Origin: Branchiostoma belcheri
Lineage: Eukaryota > Chordata > Leptocardii > Amphioxiformes > Branchiostomatidae
DNA length: 64,000 nt
Reading direction: 5' to 3'
Assembly (NCBI RefSeq): GCF_001625305.1
Contig: NW_017804398.1
Span: 307,479 to 371,478, forward strand
In this document: one piece after another, positions 49,101-57,406 of the stretch
How positions within the stretch are numbered: position 1 is the stretch's first letter
Layout of the letters: the number at the start of each line of letters is the position of its first letter
Program-made: the position numbers and the translations under genes
Notes under the pieces: model-generated
What the model was told of the DNA's origin: nothing
The model's input: the letters and a program-made list of their open reading frames with translations, nothing else
Database searches by the model: none

Positions 49101-51574
49101 GAAGAGGTAGCACAGTGCGTGGTGGATGACTTTGTCACTTTGCTTTCCACGTGCCTGAAGAACCCAGCATGGAGTATTTCAAAAATCCTCCATGCCTTGG
49201 AAATGACAGCCTTAAAGTACAAGCCTGATGAGGTTCATTGCAAGAACAATGATCAGCTCGAAGAACTTGAGACCATTCATGGGTGTTTCCGTCTCCAAGC
49301 AACACGGAACCCTGCAGCTCGCGCAGTCTCCTTCAATGGAGCTGATGTCTCGTACCGAACCCTCGATAAACAGTCAGATCATCTAGCCTCCGTACTGAGT
49401 GACATGAAGTCATTCCTGAACAGCAAAGATGATTTGGTAGCCATTTACCTGACAGAAAACCAGTACGTGGCACAGGTGCTTCTGGGCACCTGGAAGGCTG
49501 GTCTTACCGTGTGTCCCTTGCCTTTGGATTTGACAAAAGACACCGTTTCTGGATTGACTACAACATGCCATATAGTGGCAATTGTCACCGATCAGGTAAC
49601 TACTGTAGCGAAGCTGTTTCCAACACGGCTGCGTAAGTGCATACTCGACGTTGAGAATATCTGGGATGATGCAAGGGACAACCTTTCAACACCATGGCCA
49701 CCTTGTCAATTCCAAGTTTCCAAGTATGCCTTTGTGATGACAACTGTCAGCAAACCTGCAAGACTCGTCAGAGGCACCCATGCCGGATTGTTCAACCGAC
49801 TCAAGACAACATGGCAAGAGTTTCCATACCAGGTCAATGAGAATTGCTGTCTCAAATCTCCTCTTGGTGGCCGAGTAGATGCTCTGCTAGAACTCTTTGC
49901 CCCTCTTTTACAGGGAGTACCAGTGGTCATCATCCCAACGGCTCTTCTCTTTTGCCCTGTTGAACTGTTGGAATTTATCTCTAAGTACAAGATAACAAGG
50001 CTTCATGGTGTACATAAAAAATTCTGGAACGCTCTACTTCAGGAGCTAAGAAGCACTCCAAGAGGGAATAAATGGAATAAGCTGTCACTCAAGTACATAT
50101 TCACCGACGCATGCAGCACCAAATCAAGTACATTGAGTGAGATGTCACGGGCATTTCCACGTGCAACTATCGTCAGCACGTACAGCACCCTAGAAGTGTA
50201 CTCTGGTGGGTTGATCGTCAGTGCAACTGAGTCAACCGTTTTCAACGAGGGCCCGATTACAATGAAACCAATGAACAATACCAAGATCAGCGTGCTTGGA
50301 GACGATGACAACGGACAAGGAACGCTCTGTGTTTCTGTCCCTGAACTGTCAGACAATCTGCAGGAACTCTCAACATTGATCATCGTCAAAGATGGCATCC
50401 CCTACTACATAACTGAAATGCAAGTGTCTTTGACACGATCAGGAATGATTACACTAGTGAAAGAATGTGAAAATGGCGACAGTAAGGAGGGCTCAGCAAC
50501 ATCAGACAGCCTTGACTCCCCCAAGCAACTGACCCAAAACTCCAGTCCAGATGAGCCACGAGCACTTAACTATGGCGTCCTGCAGATGCTCCGGAAAGGT
50601 ACTTTCTTTCTATGCCAAAAACAAGTTGATTGAATGATGTACGAAACTAATATCATGATGATGATGATGATTATACATTAAGTGTACATTAGGGATTTGT
50701 TACCTATTTTTAAACGTATTTTTTTACCTAGTGGTAGGACAATAAGTGAAACAATGCTAATCAAATTACACCCCATTATTGAAAAAACCAAAAAAAGTAT
50801 GTTATCCACAATGATCATCGATCAGTAACGAAAATGTCTACATTAACAACACTAGCACCAGTTCATTTCTATCTGATAAAATATGGAAAGAACATGATGC
50901 CAAGATCATAATTGTTACGTTATCCCCTGGGTCGTAGGTACTATGGTGAAGAAGATGACCTCCACAGGATGGGCCCACAAGAAGCATCTCCAGTTGGTGG
51001 TGGAGAATGACTCGACGGCAAACCTTCTGTGGGGCTCGAACAACAAAACCAGACAGCTTTCAGTCTCAAGCATCTCCGATATCCAGAGTTCCGCAGTTGG
51101 AGGTAGGAAATCATTGCATACCTCTCAAGTATAGCATAGCATCGCATACATACGTTTACTCTCCTGATTCTGATATTGGAACCTGATAACGAAACATCTT
51201 TTTTGACTGAACTTGGCTGCATGTCAGATGATAGCTATACTAACTTGCTTGCATTCATATCACGTATAAATGGGAGCCTTTTATGTTTATTAGCTACATT
51301 GTAAAACTAGAGAACCATTCTTGTCCATGTTGGCCCAGCAACTAGTACAGTACTAAATGTAAAAGGATCTTCCTGACATTCGATTTCTGTCCAAGTAATA
51401 CCACATTTCTCACCATCAACAGGAAAACCCAGTCTCCATTTAATAACTGAGAAACGTGACTTCACATTCATCTTCAACTCCAAGGAGGGCATGGAGAGCT
51501 GGAGGCAGACCTTGTGGACTCTCGTTAACACAGCGTTAGATGAAGATTCAGAGAGCGAAGACACATACCTTTAA
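34406..51574 (+). CDS. Hybrid polyketide synthase/NRPS-like megasynthase with C-terminal PH-like domain (about 3494 aa)
   Basis: Large cytosolic multienzyme predicted to build an acyl chain iteratively, as in animal FAS-like PKSs. Exons 34406-34652, 40104-41590, 41823-41916, 42261-50598, 50938-51102, 51423-51574; the sum is 10483 nt, in frame only if two single bases are restored (near 43692 and 44063). Domains: KS (about residues 5-425; C174 in DTACSSS, EAHGTGT, NFGHTEG), AT (548-860; S641 in GHSVGE, NAFHS motif), DH (about 945-1225; H965 in HILDGNVVVP, D1135), psiKR and ER-like (1260-1840; NADPH glycine motif not seen), KR (1795-2020; TGGLKGFG, S, Y1948), ACP (S2117 in GLDSLL), TE (2200-2455; S2269 in GHSMGA), condensation (2500-2920; HH 2613-2614), degenerate adenylation-like (2942-3345), PH-like (3386-3488). 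The start ATG is 4 codons before the KS core VAIVGIGCRYPGG. The product is unknown. Confidence 0.88.
35384..35573. mobile_element. 172-bp foldback MITE, 9-bp target duplication
   Basis: Element 35393-35564 begins TAGTCTCCACCAGACTTC and ends with the reverse complement. The arms are about 67 bp and almost perfect. ATCTCGATA flanks both sides (35384-35392, 35565-35573). Shares GTAGAAATCGGCC and the end sequence with the element at 53775. It is in megasynthase intron 1. Confidence 0.85.
36041..36930 (+). repeat. Dispersed repeat, long copy 1
   Basis: Begins TTACCTTCGCCAAGAAGGTT, has GCATAACTCAAGAAG, then an AT-rich part with recurring ATTTGCATAATTAATGAGG-like segments, and ends CATCATTTGGCGAGGGTATG. 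The second long copy follows at 37046. Shorter relatives occur at about 38285-38480, 39686-39860 and 51786-51900, so it is a multicopy family. No intact frame. Confidence 0.75.
37046..37973 (+). repeat. Dispersed repeat, long copy 2
   Basis: Co-linear with 36041-36930 over its whole length (start ATTACCTTCACCAAGAAGG, end CATCATTTGGCGAAGATATG), but the internal TGTC-rich run has become a GT microsatellite. Confidence 0.75.
37084..37132. repeat. (TG)24 microsatellite
   Basis: An uninterrupted TG run of 49 bases inside long repeat copy 2. Confidence 0.95.
38867..38950. repeat. 84-bp hairpin with GC-rich outer arms
   Basis: Outer arms TGCCCCGCC/GGCGGGGCA and inner arms TGTATATGGTGAGATA/ATATCTCACCATATACA pair with a small bulge and a 20-base loop. 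Probably a small foldback element; no target duplication was identified. Confidence 0.55.
39365..39400. repeat. 15-bp inverted repeat with 6-base loop
   Basis: AAAAGTGGTCGGTTA and its exact reverse complement. In megasynthase intron 1; no run of T follows. Confidence 0.6.
43691..43693 (+). other. Frame break 1 in the megasynthase (one base missing)
   Basis: Upstream the DH region reads ...EAAKKL in frame 2. Downstream the coding sense continues in frame 1 as GFHLGTSF and on to YHPAFMDTF. The sequence AAGCTGGCTTC lacks the third base of a leucine codon. The old frame continues open only as unrelated residues to a stop at 43873. Confidence 0.8.
44062..44064 (+). other. Frame break 2 in the megasynthase (one base missing)
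   Basis: Frame 1 reads ...VCDVKEL to GAGCT; sense resumes in frame 0 as HVGDIDAGPSSG and LWNLQWEPLVK. Again the third base of a CTN leucine codon appears to be missing. From here the frame is open for about 6.5 kb. Confidence 0.75.
46970..47740 (+). other. Internal thioesterase domain
   Basis: Alpha/beta hydrolase of the type II/GrsT-like thioesterase group: FPANGGGPSLFHQW at the N-side, nucleophile S2269 in GHSMGA, acid in GGQDDPF, histidine in GGHFF. It follows the ACP, where a chain-releasing TE normally ends the protein, but here about 1000 more residues follow. Confidence 0.85.
47870..49200 (+). other. NRPS-type condensation domain
   Basis: Recognised by RHETLRSTY (C2-like), HHISTDTTG (HHxxxD core, H2613-H2614 with D2618) and the C4-like stretch TTYQLLLHMYTNHDDIVIG. 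The catalytic histidine and aspartate are present; the usual glycine after the aspartate is Thr. No carrier domain follows it. Confidence 0.8.
49255..50460 (+). other. Degenerate adenylation-like domain
   Basis: The order of segments follows ANL adenylation domains: VSYRTLDKQSDHLA, LLGTWKAGLTVCPL, then TTVSKPARLVRGTHAGLFNR at the place of the Thr/Ser/Gly-rich ATP loop, VDALLELFAPLLQGVPVVII, and VSTYSTLEVYSGG near the A5 position. The ATP loop lacks the TSGTTG-type glycines and the YRTGD-type motif is absent, so ATP use is doubtful. Confidence 0.65.
50586..51574 (+). other. PH-like domain spread over the last three exons
   Basis: LRKGTMVKKM, then HKKHLQLVVEN and ANLLWGSNN, SVSSISDIQ, TFIFNSKEGMESWRQTLWTL. 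The pattern of strands ending in a helix with a central Trp is that of a pleckstrin-homology fold of about 100 residues. The exons join in phase 1 at 50598/50938 and 51102/51423. The stop is TAA at 51572-51574 after an acidic tail (DEDSESEDTYL). Confidence 0.65.
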
Positions 51575-52838
51575 TGGTTATACCAATATTGTATTGTTCA
51601 CACTTGGCAGAAACAATGTTGTAGTCAGCAATGTTGTAGCGTGCATGCATTTCGTGGCATATACTAGCACTAGCAACACTTTAATGGAATTTAATGCTTT
51701 ATCTAGGTAATAGGATATATAATGTTAGTAATAAGATTGCTCCTGACCAACAGAACATAATCAACGTGGTCTATACTATGTTTATCTTTGCCTCCGTGAA
51801 GAGAGGTATTGTTTTCGGTGTCACTGTTTGTTTGTTATTTGTTTTTAACATTTTAAACTGGAAATTCTTTTGGATAATGTACTCAAGGTACTGATATTAA
51901 TGCATACATCATGGCATATGGTATATAACCTATAATAATCAGTATCCTAGCAACCGATTACTGTTTCACATTTAACATGAAAGAATTACTGAAAGGAAAT
52001 ACCAAAGGTGTACAATATTACGATTTTGTGTTAAGAACTACATATGTATCCTTGACTTTATATGGGTTTATAAGGTACTACATGTAGTATGTGTGTCCAT
52101 GTTTTAGATATTTATAATGGTATCGAACTGTGCTGAAGCCACCTTCGTGTGGCTTTGCTATTCTCTTGAGCACCACATTTATCTGAAAGGTATGAGAAAC
52201 ATTTACAAGATTTTAATCCTTGGTGTATACGATATCAAAGATAAGAAAATCAACATGTAGAGCCAGCACAGCCTACGAAGTGTATCTTGTACATGTCCAC
52301 TAATATTTCAAAATCGCTATACTATACATATCTTGTACTGGGATAAAGCGTGTGCCGTTATTAAGCAAGGACGATACTTCAAGTGAACGTGAACATGTAA
52401 GAACGTGCTATCTCCAAACAATGGTGCATATGTCTTACTGGAAATTTTCAGCTCAAACTTTCTTTTGAAATACTAGTAGTTTTTCAAGAAATGTATTTAC
52501 CCGTAGCATGTCATATTATATAATCGTATTCGTATAGGAAATTGTGTAATGTTACATTCAATCTACATTTTCTTGTATACTACAGTATACAACGTTTTTT
52601 TCTTTTACAATTATATCTACGTTTCCGCCCTCATAAAAATATCTTAATCAAGCCACATTTCAGTATAGTCATTGTGAACAGTCGTATTTTTACATTTGAG
52701 TTACATTAACTGGCAAATTTGTTGAAGCCTACTTTTTTCTAGAATATCATGCATGTAGCCATTTTCCCTTATCTGCCCAATGTACTATCATGAGACTATT
52801 TGTATGAAATGGTGATGGGATTAATATGTTTTTCTTTC

Positions 52839-52844
52839 AATAAA
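52839..52844 (+). terminator. Candidate polyadenylation signal of the megasynthase
   Basis: AATAAA, the first clear one found after the stop codon, about 1.27 kb downstream. Confidence 0.4.
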
Positions 52845-53469
52845 TGAGTACGTACTATTCGCAAAATACGAGGCTTGGTTTTTATTACCTATTAGATTTA
52901 TAGTCAGCTTTGTAATGCCTTTTAATATAATTTTCCTGAAATGTTTTCTAAATTTGCTCGATTTGTTACCAGATTACTCGTTTTTTTCTGAACCCCCCAA
53001 TTCCTTCACCTCCTGTCATGTTGCCTGTCAATCCTCCCCACCCAAAGTTCAGCCACCCAAAACAATGCTACCAGAAAGTAATTATCCATTTCAGCAATAT
53101 AACTTATAATATGATATGATATAATATAATAATGTATAAAGCATATGAAATCAGCTGTAGTTCTCCTGTACTTAACGATACTGCATGTTGGTAATTACGT
53201 CACTAACGCAGGTCAGGCAGTTCCCCTGACCCAAGCAATATCAACATTTATTAATGGACGGTACGACTTCCATTCTAATGCCATTTATCAAAATTGCATT
53301 AAATTACTTGCCATGTAGCGACGTTATTAATGACGTTATGAAACGATAGGCAAATGAATGTTGAACCCGTACAAGGGGCGACATGATATCATACATAGGT
53401 GGCGTACATTTGCCGCGACGCGCGCTCCTCATGCCATGACATGAGTAAATTTGAGCCAGTAACTGTCGC

Positions 53470-53547
53470 CGAACCTTTACGGAAGTGTGCCTGGTACCGA
53501 GGACTGTGAGCGGCAGCTGGAATTACACAACAGACAACCTGGTTCAG
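53470..53547 (+). other. Possible 5' untranslated exon of the gene at 57176
   Basis: A GC-richer segment ending GGTTCAG before a consensus donor GTAAGA (53548). The next good acceptor on this strand next to a coding exon is at 57124 (CCCTGTACAG). It has no ATG. Linkage is inferred only. Confidence 0.25.
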
Positions 53548-53765
53548 GTAAGAAAACCTTTCGTCCTGACAGTATATCCTGAATCAGTTGCTTTGGTGCA
53601 CAGTCTTTCCATGTCAAGCTTTCAGAAAAAAAAAAAACTCATGACCTTGTCGATAGCGATCCATCTATGAAGCTCTTTGACGTCATACAGAGGAGTGAGT
53701 ATGATCTGTGCCTGTATAACCGGTATATCCGTCCCTTGGCGTACACACAGAGGGGCTGTAAACAA

Positions 53766-54000
53766 CATAGTTTTCTATAGCCTCTACCAGGCTTGAGGAA
53801 GCGGCTGGAAAAAGTAGAAATCGGCCAAAATAGAGAGATAAGCATGCCAGGGGAGTTTGGNNNNNNNNNNNNNNNNNNNNNNNNNNNNNNNNNNNNNNNN
53901 NNNNNNNNNNNNNNNNNNNNNNNNNNNNNNNCTCTCTATTTTGGCCGATTTCTACTTTTTCCAGCCGCTTCCTCAAGCCTGGTAGAGGCTAAGTTTTCTA
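53766..54000. mobile_element. Foldback MITE containing an assembly gap
   Basis: Element 53775-53991: TAGCCTCTACCAGGCTTGAG... and its reverse complement, arms at least 85 bp including GTAGAAATCGGCC. AGTTTTCTA flanks both sides (53766-53774, 53992-54000). The loop is replaced by 71 N (53861-53931). Same family as 35393-35564. Confidence 0.85.
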
Positions 54001-57000
54001 CTCGTTTCGCTCCTTACTCCGTTGGTTCACACCTTCCTCTCATTTCCCTCCCTCCACCCTTTTCTTCCTCTCTATCCCCTTTTAACCCACCCCACCACCT
54101 TTCGAATTCCGCATGTTCCCTTCTCCTAGCCTCTTTCCCTCCTCCACGAGTCCCATCTTTCCTTTAGACCACCACCTTACTCAGCAGCTAGGCAGTTCGT
54201 CCTCAGATAACCCCTCAGTTCTAACAAGGCTGAGGCAATAAAAATCATTGCCAAGGCGACGACTGAATGATATATTTCATTTCATGTGGTGGAGCTAGCA
54301 ATCTACATTACAATTAACTATCTTATAAAGACATGCACGTAGTGAAATTTACAGGATGGGTGGAGGATGTGTGGGGCAATATACTAAATACACGTATAGG
54401 AGGAATCAGCCGTTCTTCCCCAGCAATATAGATTTTATCATGACATACTTACTTTACTTTGGTCGAGTTCCCGCTAGTTCCAAAAACCACATGGCCGAAG
54501 GTTTCCTCAAAACCAATTCCCTGGGGAACGCATTCATGCAATTTTTGAAATTCTTTCAAAGCGATCGTAGTACTTACACAAATGCCTCCGCCCCAAAGGC
54601 GTCGCCAAAAACGGTAAGGTCTTCACGGGGTTATATCCAAAGCGTCTACAATCGTCCTTATCTGTGACTTACAGAAAGAACGGATAAGATGACGTCGCGG
54701 TTCAGAAAACCTTCTTTCCCCGCCGAGGGAAATAACTGTGGGATATCTTCTTCAGCCAACTCTGATGAGCCATAACATGTACATCCACTGTTGTATCTGA
54801 CGATAAGGAGGTTTCCCCTCGCTTTTACATCAACGGTATCCTAGCAACTGAATCAGATCATCTCGTCTCTTATAGGGCTGATTGGAGTGATCCCCAGGGC
54901 TGCTCTCTTTATCATTTCTAATCACCCATAGGTCCTCATGGCAACATTACAGACTGATCATAACAGCAAGCAAATCAGGATGTGAATAGATTAGATCTCT
55001 TTATGTCATTGTCAACGATTTATTTGACATTGATACGTGTTGTGACGTCACTACGCTCGGTATGTTCGTCTCACCTGTAGTGAATTGTAGAGAAGATGGA
55101 TACTAGTCTCTGCCAGACTAACAACAACGCAGGATGAGAAATTGCTCAATAGCAGAATAATTTACCATATGTAATTTGGCCATCATGTACCACACAGTTC
55201 TTTTACGTATACCGGCACGTTTAAGAACATGTTACCCTTATCGCGTATCACTTTCCTGGCCAATTATTGAGCCTACTCTTACCGAAGTCTACTATCCATA
55301 ATCCCTCAGGAAGGCGCGGTGGAAGCTAGATGAATACGGAGAGGTTGTGGTTAATCCCCGCTGGCCAGCGCTTTTCAGTAAGCCATAACTCAGCATGGAT
55401 CACCTCATCAGTCCGGCCGCTGATTGAGTTGGAGACTCCGATGATTCTGGGTCAGGTGCCGGAAGCTGTATTTTTTTGAGGTCATGTGCCGTCTCATGAC
55501 ATGTTTGCCACTGGGCGTCACTGGCCTTTCTACGTGGTATCTTTCATACGTAAGCTTCAGAAGGGACAGCACAATGGTGAGTGCCGAATGATAGGACGAT
55601 ACGGACAAAAGGACATGAGCCAGATTTATTTGCGATGGCTTCATACGAGCAGGAATGAACATTACTTTACAAAGAGCAATCAAGATTGCCCTCTTCTTGT
55701 GTTATTATTTTCCTGTTCGAAGAGATGTCATTTGATGAATTTTCGACGCAAACATGTATTGTACAGTTAGACGGAAAGGGCATAATAAAAGACGTCCTGG
55801 TTATCAGAAGCTTCCCTTTTCAATATGCCTTCATGCCATCTAACGTTGATCTTTGTTAGATTTGCATGGTTCGTGAATTGCCATTTCCACTGGCGTCCTG
55901 AAAAGCCTTTCATATATTGTACAAATCGACGCTTGTCACATGATATAAAGACCTACTCTATACCACTAAGTGCGTTAGACAACGTAGATCTCTGACCTCC
56001 GCCAAACCAATCAAACAGTCTGAAACAATTCTACCGCGGACATCACCCACCACATGACCGGGTGGAGAACAAACCGACATTTCCGTTCCTTATTCATGTG
56101 AGCACTGGAAAAATCCACAACAGGTTGTTTCACAGCTTCACCTTTCAAAGTCAATATTGGACGTTAAATACCTCCTATAGCTAGTTCCTTTACAAATTTC
56201 TCGTTGGCTGCAAACTTTGCACTTCGTATCTCAAACCGTACATGACGTGAGTTATTAGATTTTTCATGTTCTCTTCGTCTCATCTCTTACCCTACACACT
56301 CGACACTTTAGATCCACATGTTCATTTGTTACTACATACAAAGTGACATTTCGTGCGCGGGAAGAATGATTACAGTGGTCTCTAAGCGTGTCCTTGTAGG
56401 AAAAGATCGTTACGCTTCCCTGGCTTCCCTCTCCCGGGCTGCTCGGCCGGAACGGGCTGCTGTCAGAAAACGAGTCGACTGGAAACGCTTCGCGATGTTC
56501 GCTCGCAACACCTGCTACAGATCCTCATTACTGCAGGATGGGAAGGGAAGGGACGGCACGTCATGACTAAAACACGCTGGAACAGGGAAGTTCTAATGGA
56601 TGACACACCAAAAAGCAGTTACTCAATGGATGACAGTTTGAGATGCAGAGAAATCAACAGTGAAATGGACAGGAAGATTGAAAGGCACCTCAATGAAATT
56701 CTCCATTCTTTTTTTGTGATTTTGTTACGGAGGGAAAAGCGTGAAATATTAATTTTATTCGTCGGAATTGCGCAACATGAGAGCAACATTTGCCCCCATG
56801 CCATACTATGGGACAGACCAAGAAAGACTGTAGGGGGGTGTTCCAAATGTCAAATAAAAAAATCAACGGCAGAGGCATATATGCGCTATGGCATACATGT
56901 AGTCCATGTTTGAAACAGTTCGTGTATGTTTCTAATATTCATGCTTCGGTTCCTCAAAGAGACCCTTTAAGCAGAGATGTCATTTTTCATGGTGCATACA

Positions 57001-57138
57001 TTCATATAGTCATTACCATTTTGGAAGACCCCCTCTGATCTTGAATGGCATTTCCCATATAGAGGTTCTCTTCTGTGTACTTCGATCACCCATGACTTGC
57101 TAACGTTCGCCCGTCCCTGTACAGGTTCTACACCAGCC

Positions 57139-57168
57139 ATGGCGGGCAGGGTGAGGCTAGGACCCTAA
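57139..57168 (+). CDS. Upstream ORF (9 codons)
   Basis: ATG GCG GGC ... TAA, encoding MAGRVRLGP, ends 7 bases before the start of the 76-aa frame at 57176, in a different frame. If the acceptor at 57124 is used, it is the first ATG of that exon and could damp translation of the main frame. Confidence 0.4.
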   Translation: MAGRVRLGP

Positions 57169-57175
57169 AGCCATC

Positions 57176-57406
57176 ATGGACAGTTTTCTGAACGTTACCG
57201 AGACTGCGGTGAACGGGAGCTGGCCCCCGGGTACCAACCTGACCGGCCCCGGGAACGGCAGCATGGCGGCGGCGGACAGTGTCGGAGCGGGGATGGACAC
57301 GTACTCCTCAGCCATGATCGCCACCGTGCTCATCATGTCGCTGGTCGTGTACGCCTTCATCATACAGGGCATCCTGTTCTGTCGGGAACTCAGACATTTC
57401 AACTGA
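57176..57406 (+). CDS. Short single-pass membrane protein, 76 aa, unknown family
   Basis: MDSFLNVTETAVNGS begins a 40-residue N-terminal part with four N-glycosylation sequons (N6, N13, N21, N27) and no signal peptide. One hydrophobic segment (about residues 46-66, AMIATVLIMSLVVYAFIIQG) is followed by a short basic tail (CRELRHFN). This suggests a type III membrane protein with the N-terminus outside, broadly like small channel subunits such as KCNE, but no specific motif ties it to that family. GC content is clearly higher than the surrounding DNA. The exon starts at 57125 after a CCCTGTACAG acceptor. Function not recognised. Confidence 0.6.
   Translation: MDSFLNVTETAVNGSWPPGTNLTGPGNGSMAAADSVGAGMDTYSSAMIATVLIMSLVVYAFIIQGILFCRELRHFN

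Larger units (their letters stand above)
51575..57124. other. 3' UTR of the megasynthase, then gene-poor sequence
   Basis: The first 1.3 kb is probably 3' UTR. A decayed copy of the dispersed repeat (CTCCGTGAAGAGAGGTATTG) is at about 51786-51900. Further on there are a MITE with an assembly gap (53766-54000), a C/T-rich stretch at about 54030-54170, and short frames without recognisable domains. Confidence 0.45.

Noticed and set aside
56318..56913. Two overlapping frames (82 and 116 codons, +)
   Set aside because: No recognisable domain, no splice context, different frames; not supported as a gene.
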